In this document: positions 7,311 through 14,145 of the stretch, piece by piece
Layout: each line of letters starts with the position of its first letter
Position numbering within the stretch: position 1 is the first letter of the stretch
From: Christensenella sp. UBA7588
GTDB lineage: Bacteria > Bacillota > Clostridia > Christensenellales > CAG-917
NCBI GenBank assembly: GCA_002478945.1
Contig: DLKM01000008.1
Span: 440 to 45,146, forward strand
Length of the DNA stretch: 44,707 bases
Direction of reading: 5' to 3'
The notes under the pieces: generated by a model
Database searches by the model: none
Seen by the model: only the letters and a program-made list of their open reading frames with translations
Told to the model about the DNA's origin: nothing
Program-made: the position numbers and the translations under genes

Positions 7311-8155
7311 AATCGCACCTTTTGGCAAATCTCGCCGACGGGAGACTTGCAAAGCACCACCGCAAAATCGAAAGAATCGAACAACGGTTTATAAACGTCG
7401 TTGCGCTTAACGCTCTCAACGCTGTCTCCGTGCAACGAGGCAAAAGCCGTAACGCCGCTCCTTATCACGTCGCAAATGGCGTTTACGTCCGACGTGCCGA
7501 ACAATTCGTCGGTTACGATAACGTCGGGATTCATCGCTCTCACGCAGTTTTGATACGCAATACGCTTCGGCACTCCGCTTATAACTTCGGCGTCCGCAAC
7601 ATCAAGCGTAGGCATTCCGTCGTTGCAAGCGCACAACTCGTATCGCTCGTCTATCACGACCACGTTGAAACGTTCGGACGCAATGCGCGCAAGCTCTCTC
7701 AACAAAGTGGTTTTGCCTCCGCCAGTAGGAGAAATGACAAGAGTGTTGAGTGCTTTTCCGTTTACGAAAACGTCGCTTGCTATTTTGTCGGCAACGCCCT
7801 TGATTTGGTGCGGTATGCGGATAACGAGATACGATATGTTTTTTACGGCAACGTAGTCGTCGGTGTCAAACACACCCTCTCCCCCTACGCCTATGCGGTA
7901 GCGTCCGCAAGGAATATAACCCCGTTTCATTTCGTCGGACGCGCTGTACAACGACATATTGGTTGCTCTCGACAGCACGCCGTCAACGTCGCTTTTGCTT
8001 ACGACGTACGGCAAACCGAAATGCCTCCCCACCCGTCTCGTTCCGTCGATATTACAAATCAACAACGGACGAGAAATGCGCAGGCGCACCTCCGCAACGT
8101 TTTTCTCGTCTCCGACGATACTTGCAATATCCGCCCCCACCAAATCTTCGAGCAT
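7307..8155 (-). CDS. spoIIIAA: Stage III sporulation protein AA (secretion-type ATPase)
   Basis: This 282-residue cytosolic ATPase of the GspE/VirB11-like group has Walker A SPTGGGKT at 132-139 and Walker B FNVVVIDERYEL near 153-165. The upstream EVRLR segment at 22-26 and the Asp/Glu-rich VTDELFG block are characteristic. It likely energises the SpoIIIA channel in the mother cell. The frame runs to a TTG at 8200. The ATG at 8155 is preferred, but neither has a clear ribosome-binding site, so the N terminus is uncertain. It is the first gene of the operon. The conserved upstream neighbour efp is present but displaced by an 0.8-kb repeat block. Confidence 0.93.
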   Translation of the reverse strand: MLEDLVGADIASIVGDEKNVAEVRLRISRPLLICNIDGTRRVGRHFGLPYVVSKSDVDGVLSRATNMSLYSASDEMKRGYIPCGRYRIGVGGEGVFDTDDYVAVKNISYLVIRIPHQIKGVADKIASDVFVNGKALNTLVISPTGGGKTTLLRELARIASERFNVVVIDERYELCACNDGMPTLDVADAEVISGVPKRIAYQNCVRAMNPDVIVTDELFGTSDVNAICDVIRSGVTAFASLHGDSVESVKRNDVYKPLFDSFDFAVVLCKSPVGEICQKVRL

Positions 8156-8228
8156 AGCAAAATATATGAAAAATCGACCGTGCAAATAGCACGCTCGCAA
8201 AAAAAGACAAAAACAGAAGTTTTGTAAA

Positions 8229-8255
8229 ATAATATGAGTAAAGAATGTCTATTCC
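8229..8255 (-). promoter_or_regulatory. Possible sigma-E-like promoter for spoIIIA
   Basis: CATATTAT (8229-8236, minus strand) resembles the sigma-E -10 element, and GGAATAG (8249-8255) lies 12 bases further up as a weak -35. In Bacillus spoIIIA is under sigma-E. Position is right (about 75 bases before the start codon), but the -35 match is poor. Confidence 0.28.
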
Positions 8256-8272
8256 TTGAATACTTATTATGC

Positions 8273-8305
8273 TAATTAATAATTAATAGTTAATAATTAA
8301 TAATT
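8273..8305. repeat. AT-rich short tandem array of TTAATAA-like units
   Basis: A 33-base run made only of A and T apart from a single G, built from imperfect 7-8-base units (AATTAATA, AGTTAATA, ATTAATAATT). It ends abruptly at a GC-rich hairpin. It marks the left border of the repeat block between spoIIIAA and efp. Confidence 0.7.
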
Positions 8306-8306
8306 G

Positions 8307-8329
8307 CGGGTGGGCTTTGCCCACACCCG
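8307..8329. repeat. GC-rich hairpin next to the AT array
   Basis: CGGGTGGGC, a TTT loop, then GCCCACACCCG: GGGC pairs with GCCC and CGGG with CCCG, with a small bulge. No T run of a terminator follows on the minus strand, only the AT array. Function unknown. Confidence 0.55.
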
Positions 8330-8350
8330 AATGTACACTAATTCTGAGGC

Positions 8351-8625
8351 GTACTTAATAACGGAATGTGCTTATTTGAAGCTGGAGGCGCAAGGCACCG
8401 ACCGCACCGAGCGCCGAGCTTGACGATTAGTACAAGCGACTGCGCCATTCTGTTGCGTAGCGGCGCACAAAGCGCGTGGCATAATGAGAGAAATGCCCCT
8501 ATTTATGCGAGTGCTGAGTGTGTCCCCCCGCGGAGCGGTTCCGTGGGTTCCCTCAAGCACAGCGCAGAGGGGGAACGGAATAGGGGAAACACCTGAGGAA
8601 GGGGGAAACTTTATTTTTAATTTTA
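8351..8625 (+). repeat. Dispersed intergenic repeat R1, copy 1
   Basis: This non-coding block aligns in the same order with 34277-34595. Shared parts are a 13-base loop TTAATAACGGAAT closed by GTAC/GTGC (8351-8371), a 28-base box at 8409-8436 (27 of 28 identical to 34340-34367), CTATTTATGCGAGTGC (8499-8514), and AATAGGGGAAA (8579-8589). Between the boxes the sequence differs but in both copies forms hairpins (here TGCGCC with GGCGCA, and GTTCCCTC with GAGGGGGAAC). No convincing reading frame crosses it. It may be a structured RNA or a non-autonomous mobile repeat. Confidence 0.75.
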
Positions 8626-8644
8626 TTTGTAAAACTACAGTTTT

Positions 8645-8739
8645 TAGATGAAGAACAAGAAAAGCGCGCCTTGCAACCAAGCCAAGTGTACTTTTGTGTA
8701 CACGACTTGGGACAAGACGCGCTTGACGCAGTATATCGC
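8645..8739. repeat. Hairpin element H, copy 1
   Basis: The left flank is TTAGATGAAGAACAAGAAA, followed by an imperfect stem-loop (AAGCGCG... with ...CGCGCTT) and a GACGCAGTATATCGC right flank. Positions 8655-8739 are identical over 85 bases to copy 3 (8916-9000). Unlike the other copies, its outer arms do not pair, so it looks truncated or inserted. Confidence 0.75.
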
Positions 8740-8758
8740 AGTTATGTACTCTACACTT

Positions 8759-8888
8759 GTATAACAGCCTCAAATAGATGAAGAACGCGAAAGCACCCGT
8801 CTGCTACAAAACCCAACGTACACAAGCGTACGTGATTTTGTAGCAGACGGGTGCTGACAAAGTTATTCGCTATTTCAGAGTGTTATAC
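8759..8888. repeat. Hairpin element H, copy 2
   Basis: Outer arms GTATAACA (8759-8766) and TGTTATAC (8881-8888) pair, then AAATAG with CTATTT. An internal loop with GATGAAGAAC on the left and GTTATTCGC on the right follows, then a perfect 20-bp stem (8792-8811 with 8836-8855) and a final ACGTAC/GTACGT helix. The conserved parts are the internal-loop sequences; the stem sequence is unique to this copy. Confidence 0.8.
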
Positions 8889-8890
8889 TT

Positions 8891-9018
8891 GTCTAAGTGC
8901 ATCAAGCAGTGATAGACAAGAAAAGCGCGCCTTGCAACCAAGCCAAGTGTACTTTTGTGTACACGACTTGGGACAAGACGCGCTTGACGCAGTATATCGC
9001 TGTTTGATGCGCTTAGAC
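8891..9018. repeat. Hairpin element H, copy 3, overlapping the end of efp
   Basis: Two 27-base outer arms (8891-8917 and 8992-9018) pair at 26 of 27 positions, three of them G-U if read on the plus strand. The right arm contains the efp stop codon (9013-9015) and codes for its last residue. The inner 85 bases duplicate copy 1. Confidence 0.82.
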
Positions 9019-9576
9019 TCTGGACATATATTCGCCGGTACGAGTATCAATACGAATCGTATCTCCCTCGTTTACGAACATAGGAACTTGAAGTTCGTAT
9101 CCGGTTTCGACGGTTGCGGGCTTGGTTGCGTTGGTGGCGGTGTTGCCGGCAACTGCAGGTTCGCAAAGCGTGATGAGAAGCTCGACAAAGTTTGGCGGTT
9201 CAACGGAGAACGGAGAACCTTGGAAGAATTTCATCGTGACGTTCATATTTTCTTTGACGAAATTGAGTGCGTCTTCGACTTGATTCTTGTTGAGCGGAAT
9301 TTGCTCGTAAGTCTCTGCGTCCATAAAGTAATAGAACTCGCCGTCGTTGTAAAGATATTCCATAGTCTTGGTCTCGATGTGAGCAAGTTCAAACTTTTCG
9401 GTGGGGTTGAAAGTTTGCTCGAGAACGGCGCCCGTAACGACGTTTTTCATTTTCATACGAACGAAAGCCGCACCTTTGCCCGGTTTGACGTGCAAGAAAT
9501 CAACGACCGTCATAATCTTGTTGTCGTAAAGGAAGGTAACGCCCTTTCTCAAATCGCCTGCCATAATTTGTGCCAT
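9013..9576 (-). CDS. efp: Translation elongation factor P
   Basis: This 187-residue protein has the three beta-barrel domains of EF-P, which enters the ribosomal E site and relieves stalling at polyproline. The domain I loop carries PGKG with the tip lysine at residue 34, the position modified in many bacteria. The C terminus has the usual GDTIRIDTRTGEYMSR sequence. A TAGGAG site precedes the ATG at 9576. In Bacillus and many clostridia efp lies directly upstream of spoIIIAA; here the same order holds but 0.8 kb of repeats has come between them. The stop codon lies within a long hairpin. Confidence 0.96.
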   Translation of the reverse strand: MAQIMAGDLRKGVTFLYDNKIMTVVDFLHVKPGKGAAFVRMKMKNVVTGAVLEQTFNPTEKFELAHIETKTMEYLYNDGEFYYFMDAETYEQIPLNKNQVEDALNFVKENMNVTMKFFQGSPFSVEPPNFVELLITLCEPAVAGNTATNATKPATVETGYELQVPMFVNEGDTIRIDTRTGEYMSRV

Positions 9577-9636
9577 AATGATATTCTCCTAAAATGTGTT
9601 TTGATTGGGATGCACTTTTATGCCTTTTATAGGCAT

Positions 9637-9665
9637 ATTTTAGCACCATATTCTCTATATTGCAA
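9637..9665 (-). promoter_or_regulatory. Sigma-A-type promoter for efp
   Basis: TTGCAA (9660-9665) and TAAAAT (9637-9642) on the minus strand are 17 bases apart. A small ATGCC/GGCAT hairpin (9620-9636) follows in the leader before the ribosome-binding site. Confidence 0.6.
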
Positions 9666-9720
9666 GTTTTATGCAAAATTTCTCTCGCATAAGGCATTGC
9701 TTTACGTTTTTACAGCCTCG

Positions 9721-9765
9721 ATAAAACTTCACTTTGGCTCTTGCGAGGGCAAAAACCAAAGCGAA
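9721..9765 (-). terminator. Probable terminator of rny
   Basis: On the minus strand TTCGCTTTGG pairs with CCAAAGTGAA (with one G-U pair), extended inward by TTTTGC with GCAAGA, and is followed by GTTTTAT. It begins a few bases after the rny stop. The T tract is short. Confidence 0.55.
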
Positions 9766-9770
9766 TGTTC

Positions 9771-11387
9771 TTATTTTGCGTAATCTACGCTACGAACTTC
9801 ACGAATAACGTTGACTTTGATTTGTCCCGGATATTCGAGTTCGTTTTCGAGTTTCTCTGCGATTTCTCTTGCGAGGAACACCGTGCTTGCGTCGTTGACT
9901 TGTTCGGGTTTGACCATAACGCGAATTTCTCTACCCGCTTGAACGGCAAACGTTTGGTCAACGCCGTCAAACGATTTTGCGATTTCTTCGAGTTTCTCGA
10001 TACGTTTGACGTAAGTCTCGACTGATTCGCGTCTTGCGCCCGGTCTCGCGCTCGAAATAGCGTCTGCCGCCTGAACGAGAACGGCGTCGATGGTTTGAGG
10101 CTCGATGTCGTTGTGGTGAGCCGCGATTGCGTGAATGACTTCGTTGCTTTCGCGATATTTCTTTGCGATTTCCACACCGAGTTGAATGTGAGTGCCTTCG
10201 AGTTCGTGGTCAACGGCTTTACCGATGTCGTGGAGCAAGCCTGCTCTGCGTGCGATACGGGGGTCAACGCCGAGTTCTGCCGCCATAACAGACGCCAAAG
10301 ACGCGACTTCGACGGAGTGTTTAAGCACGTTCTGACCGTAACTTGTACGATATTTGAGTCTGCCGAGAATCTTGATAATCTCGGGATGCAAGCCGTGAAC
10401 GCCGACTTCGAAAGCCGCCTCCTCGCCTGCTTCTTTGATACCTGCCTCAACCTCTTTTCTTACCTTGTCTACCATTTCCTCGATGCGAGCGGGATGAATA
10501 CGACCGTCGGTAATAAGTTTTTCGAGAGTGAGTCTTGCGACTTCCCTTCTTACGGGGTCAAAGCTCGAGAGAGTTATAACGTCGGGAGTATCGTCGATAA
10601 TGAGGTCAACGCCGGTTGCGCTTTCGAGCGCGCGGATGTTTCTGCCCATACGGCCGATGATTCTTCCCTTCATCTCGTCGTTGGGAAGTGCGACTACGGA
10701 CACGGTGTTTTCGGTTGCGTGGTCCGCGGCGCAGCGTTGAATTGCTTGAGAAATAATGTTTTGCGCCTCTTTTACGGCGTTGTCTTTTGCCTCTGCAATA
10801 AGCGTTTTCGCATCGTTTGCGGCGCTCTTTTTAACGCCGTCGAGGAGTGCGTCTTTAAGTTCTTTGCAAGCCTCGTCTTTCGTCATTCCGGCAACTCTTT
10901 CGAGTTCCTTTTGCATCTTTTCCTGTGCGTTGCCGAGTTCCGCTTCGATGCCTTTGAGACGTTCTTTGGTTTCTTCGATTTGCTTTTGAGATTTTTCTAC
11001 GTCCTCGATTTTCTTGTCGAGAACGGCGTCTTTCTTATCGAGAGTGTCCTCTTTCTTGTCGAGAGCCGCTTCTTTCTGAGCGAGGCGGTTTTCGGTGCGT
11101 TGCCAATCCTGTTTGCGCTCTTTGGTTTCGTTTTCGAAATCGATGCGCATCTTGTTCATTTGTTCTTTTGCCTCGAGCATACCGTCTTTACGAATGGTTT
11201 TTGCTTCGAGATTTGCTTCTTCGATAATTCTTTGTGCTTCGCGTTTTGCATTGCCGATTTTATTTTGAGAATAGACTCTGTAAATAATCCAACCGAGCAA
11301 AGCACCCACGACAACCGCGATTGCCGCCGCAATACCTGCAGCCGCACCCGGAGTGAGAGCGAGCAAATTGATAAAATTGCTGGTCAT
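9771..11387 (-). CDS. rny: Ribonuclease Y
   Basis: This 538-residue membrane-anchored endoribonuclease initiates mRNA decay in Firmicutes. It has an N-terminal transmembrane helix (about 12-38), a long charged coiled coil (about 45-200), a KH domain with the GRIIGRMGRNIRALESATG motif, and an HD domain with LLHDIGKAVDHE and HHND metal ligands. The C terminus ends in the usual QIKVNVIREVRSVDYAK. Size and order match the family. It lies next to recA as in Bacillus but has its own promoter and a leader of about 100 bases. Confidence 0.97.
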   Translation of the reverse strand: MTSNFINLLALTPGAAAGIAAAIAVVVGALLGWIIYRVYSQNKIGNAKREAQRIIEEANLEAKTIRKDGMLEAKEQMNKMRIDFENETKERKQDWQRTENRLAQKEAALDKKEDTLDKKDAVLDKKIEDVEKSQKQIEETKERLKGIEAELGNAQEKMQKELERVAGMTKDEACKELKDALLDGVKKSAANDAKTLIAEAKDNAVKEAQNIISQAIQRCAADHATENTVSVVALPNDEMKGRIIGRMGRNIRALESATGVDLIIDDTPDVITLSSFDPVRREVARLTLEKLITDGRIHPARIEEMVDKVRKEVEAGIKEAGEEAAFEVGVHGLHPEIIKILGRLKYRTSYGQNVLKHSVEVASLASVMAAELGVDPRIARRAGLLHDIGKAVDHELEGTHIQLGVEIAKKYRESNEVIHAIAAHHNDIEPQTIDAVLVQAADAISSARPGARRESVETYVKRIEKLEEIAKSFDGVDQTFAVQAGREIRVMVKPEQVNDASTVFLAREIAEKLENELEYPGQIKVNVIREVRSVDYAK

Positions 11388-11500
11388 TTCGTGACCTCCG
11401 TATATATAATCAAAACCGATTGAAAACCAAAATACAGTTATATCGAAAAGATTTAACGCACAAATACGCCCAAAACGGCACTATTCATAATGAAATCTAT

Positions 11501-11528
11501 ATTATATCTATATCGACAATGTTCTCAA
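11501..11528 (-). promoter_or_regulatory. Sigma-A-type promoter for rny
   Basis: TTGAGA (11523-11528) and TATAAT (11501-11506) on the minus strand are 16 bases apart in a very AT-rich stretch. The predicted leader before the rny ATG is about 105 bases. Other TATA-like hexamers nearby make the exact start uncertain. Confidence 0.5.
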
Positions 11529-11587
11529 TATATAGTTTTGTCTTATATAGTATATACTATTTATAGTCTTTCGTCAACGCCGACCGC

Positions 11588-11625
11588 AAAAAAAAATCGT
11601 TTTTCGGCGTTGAAAAACGATTTTT
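11588..11625 (-). terminator. Rho-independent terminator of recA
   Basis: Minus strand: AAAAATCGTTTTTC (11612-11625) pairs perfectly with GAAAAACGATTTTT (11592-11605) around AACGCC, running into a T tract (11588-11596). It lies 33 bases past the recA stop. Confidence 0.82.
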
Positions 11626-11657
11626 ATAAGATTTGATTTTATCTATACGTTCGACGC

Positions 11658-12668
11658 TTATTGCATCTCGTATTTTTCGCGGATTTTCGCGTCGACTTCG
11701 GCAAAAACTTCGGGATGATTCTTCAAAAATTCCATAGCCTTGTCTCTGCCCTGGCCTATCTTTTCGTCGTTGTAGCTGAACCAGCTTCCGCTCTTTTGCA
11801 CGAATCCGTTCTCAACCGCAAGGTCAAGCACGCAACCGAGGTTGGATATACCCGTGCCGTACATAATGTCGAATTCCGCAACCTTAAACGGAGGCGCGAC
11901 TTTGTTCTTTACGACTTTTGCTTTGACGTGATTGCCTACGATGTCGCTGCCGTCTTTGATTGTGTCGGCTTTGCGCACTTCGATACGCACGGAAGCGTAG
12001 AATTTGAGAGCTTTACCGCCCGTGGTCGTCTCGGGATTGCCGTACATAACGCCAATCTTTTCTCTCAACTGATTGATAAAGATAATCGTGCATTTGCTCT
12101 TTGAAGTTGCCGCCGTGATTTTGCGAAGTGCTTGCGACATAAGACGAGCCTGCATACCGACGTGGCTGTCGCCCATATCTCCGTCGAGTTCTGCTTGCGG
12201 AGTGAGTGCCGCAACGGAGTCGACGACGATAATATCGATTGCGCCGCTTCTTACGAGCGTTTCCACGATTTCGAGAGCTTGCTCTCCGCTATCGGGTTGA
12301 GAGATGTACAAATCGTCGAGGTTTACGCCGAGTTTGCTCGCATAAGCGGGGTCGAGGGCGTGTTCCGCGTCGACGTATGCCGCCGTTCCGCCGATTTTTT
12401 GCACTTCGGCAACGCAATGCAACGCAACGGTCGTTTTACCCGACGATTCGGGTCCGTATATTTCGATAATTCTTCCCTTTGGAATACCGCCGATGCCGAG
12501 TGCGACGTCAAGCGTAAGACAACCCGTCGAAATCGCTTCGACTTTAGGTATTTCGGTTTCGCCCAAACGCATAACCGCGCCTTTGCCGAAATCCTTTTCT
12601 ATCTTGGCAAGAGCAAGTTGCAGATTGTGCGCTCTGTCGTTGGATTTGTCTTGAATTTTTTCTGCCAT
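11658..12668 (-). CDS. recA: Recombinase RecA
   Basis: This 336-residue protein forms filaments on single-stranded DNA, performs strand exchange and stimulates LexA cleavage. Walker A is GPESSGKT at 72-79, Walker B is IIVVDSVAAL, the L1/L2 DNA-binding loops include MGDSHVGMQARLMSQALRK, and the FINQLREKIGVMYGNPETTTGGKALKFY block is typical. The C-terminal tail is short. An AAAGGAG site precedes the ATG. A TATAAT at 12730-12735 lies about 62 bases upstream, but no SOS-box-like palindrome was found there, so its damage control is unclear. Confidence 0.98.
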   Translation of the reverse strand: MAEKIQDKSNDRAHNLQLALAKIEKDFGKGAVMRLGETEIPKVEAISTGCLTLDVALGIGGIPKGRIIEIYGPESSGKTTVALHCVAEVQKIGGTAAYVDAEHALDPAYASKLGVNLDDLYISQPDSGEQALEIVETLVRSGAIDIIVVDSVAALTPQAELDGDMGDSHVGMQARLMSQALRKITAATSKSKCTIIFINQLREKIGVMYGNPETTTGGKALKFYASVRIEVRKADTIKDGSDIVGNHVKAKVVKNKVAPPFKVAEFDIMYGTGISNLGCVLDLAVENGFVQKSGSWFSYNDEKIGQGRDKAMEFLKNHPEVFAEVDAKIREKYEMQ

Positions 12669-12783
12669 TGTTTTTCTCCTTTATATCCTTGTTGCCGTAC
12701 GGCTTGAGGTTTTGTCTTATTAGATAATTATTATACTGCGAGTTATGCACCGAAAACGGTACATTTCGCAGATTGTTTTCGCT

Positions 12784-13479
12784 TTACAGTCTCAAAATAT
12801 CGCCTTTGAGGTAGCGTATCAGATAAAACAGCGCAACGTTTGAAGTCGCTTCCCTTATTTCGTTGCGACTGCCCGAAAAGCGTCTTTCGAATACCGTGAT
12901 AAAGTCTCCTCCGCCCACGCCGATATACACGAGTCCGACGGGTTTCCCCTCGTCTCCCGTAGGTCCTGCAAGTCCCGTCGTAGCTAGAGCAATATCCACG
13001 GGTCTTTTGCAAAGTCCTTTTACCATAGCGTACGCAGTTTCTCTCGATACCGCGCCGTAATCTGCCAAAACGGATTTCGGCACTCCGAGCCTATCCGCCT
13101 TTGACATACGATTGTAGCACACTATGCCTTCGTAAAAATTTGCGCTTATCCCTGCGACGCCCGTAAGTCTCGAGCAAATTTCTCCGCCCGTGAGGCTCTC
13201 TGCCACCGCAAGAGTGCGATTGTTCATTTTGAGAAGCCTTGCCGCGATTTCCTCGAGCGAGCCTTCCACCGCCGAGTATACTTCTTCCTCGAAAGCGTTG
13301 TAAACTCTGCTCTTGACCATCTCGAAAGTCTGTCGAGGAGCGTTGCTCGTCATAGTTATGGTTGCGTCGAGACACTTTTCTTGCAGGGAAAACTCCACGC
13401 CGAAACCGTCAAACTTCGTCAGTCTGCTTTCAATCTGCTCTTTATCAAGCCCGCAAATTTTTACGATTTCTTTTATCAT
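12784..13479 (-). CDS. cinA: CinA-type nicotinamide-nucleotide amidase lacking the N-terminal domain
   Basis: Residues from about 85 to the end form a CinA C-terminal domain: RTLAVAESLTGGEICSRLTGVAGISANFYEGIVCYN, then SRETAYAMVKGL, ATTGLAGP and GKPVGLVYIGV. In characterised proteins this domain deamidates nicotinamide mononucleotide to salvage NAD. The usual N-terminal nucleotide-binding domain (about 170 residues, COG1058) is absent. Residues 1-80 probably match the KH-like middle domain of full-length CinA. At 231 residues it is about half the full length, and the frame has no upstream remnant because pgsA lies 42 bases away. Its place between pgsA and recA is the standard cinA locus. Confidence 0.88.
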   Translation of the reverse strand: MIKEIVKICGLDKEQIESRLTKFDGFGVEFSLQEKCLDATITMTSNAPRQTFEMVKSRVYNAFEEEVYSAVEGSLEEIAARLLKMNNRTLAVAESLTGGEICSRLTGVAGISANFYEGIVCYNRMSKADRLGVPKSVLADYGAVSRETAYAMVKGLCKRPVDIALATTGLAGPTGDEGKPVGLVYIGVGGGDFITVFERRFSGSRNEIREATSNVALFYLIRYLKGDILRL

Positions 13480-13521
13480 AACGTCGTTTTCGATATTCTA
13501 TCCGATTGTTTTTGCAAACGG

Positions 13522-14145
13522 TCAGTCTTTTGCTTGTTCTTTTTCGTCGTCTTGTTTAAGAACGTGCTTGTTCTTTACGACGTAATTGAGTCCGCTATAC
13601 ACCGCCAAGATTGCACCGACATAAAACACTATGGTGCCAATCCACGCAAGCGAAACGTGCAAGCCTGCAAGCATCATAATCGTTACGCCGACGTCGAGAC
13701 AAACGGTCTTGATTTTGCCGAATATATCCGCGGCGAGAACCAATCCTCTGCTTGCCGCAATGGAGCGGAAAACGCCTATCATCAATTCTCTCGAAAGTAT
13801 TATTCCCGACAGAATCGCAATGACGAGCGTGTTATACGCAAACGCATCGTCGAGACCGTCTTTGAAATAGACGAGCAGAAACAGCATTATTACTATAACT
13901 ACCTTGTCCGCAAGCGGGTCGAGCAGTTTGCCGAGCATCGAAACCGTGTTGGTTTTTCTCGCTATATGTCCGTCCACGAAGTCCGTAGCGCAACATATCG
14001 CAAACAATGCCGCCGACAACACGACGAGCGCAATATACGCCGTTCTGCCTGCGTTTAGCATCTGCGCCAAAATGAACGTGATAAGCGTAGGTATTATCAA
14101 AAATATTCTTGCTATTGTTATTTTCGTTGCGAGAGTGATTTTCAT
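13522..14145 (-). CDS. pgsA: CDP-diacylglycerol-glycerol-3-phosphate 3-phosphatidyltransferase
   Basis: This 207-residue integral membrane enzyme makes phosphatidylglycerol phosphate. The CDP-alcohol phosphotransferase signature is complete: the DFVDGHIAR block, then GKLLDPLADK, with all the expected Asp residues. Several hydrophobic helices follow. The frame is open to 14277, but the ATG at 14145 has a GGGAGG site and overlaps the rimO stop as ATGA, so it is the evident start. The C terminus is lysine and glutamate rich. It belongs to the ftsK-rimO-pgsA-cinA unit. Confidence 0.94.
   Translation of the reverse strand: MKITLATKITIARIFLIIPTLITFILAQMLNAGRTAYIALVVLSAALFAICCATDFVDGHIARKTNTVSMLGKLLDPLADKVVIVIMLFLLVYFKDGLDDAFAYNTLVIAILSGIILSRELMIGVFRSIAASRGLVLAADIFGKIKTVCLDVGVTIMMLAGLHVSLAWIGTIVFYVGAILAVYSGLNYVVKNKHVLKQDDEKEQAKD

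Noticed and set aside
8372..8773. Minus-strand open frame of 133 codons in the efp-spoIIIAA gap
   Set aside because: It runs through repeat R1 and hairpin H copy 1, has no ribosome-binding site, low-complexity composition and no protein-like features. The shared boxes are conserved as DNA or RNA, not as codons.
8640..9018. Possible CRISPR array from the repeated hairpin units
   Set aside because: Only two identical 85-base units with a non-uniform 176-base separation, no regular spacers, and no cas genes nearby.
8640..9018. Interpretation of the H hairpins as ordinary Rho-independent terminators
   Set aside because: None is followed by a T run on either strand, and conserved internal-loop sequences are not expected for terminators. 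A role in 3'-end protection remains possible.
10095..11423. Plus-strand frame of 442 codons opposite rny
   Set aside because: This is a Phe/Cys/Val-rich shadow produced by the coiled-coil codons of RNase Y on the other strand.
12669..12783. LexA/SOS box in front of recA
   Set aside because: No palindrome resembling the Firmicutes GAAC-N4-GTTC pattern was found. Only a TATAAT hexamer without a convincing -35 is present.
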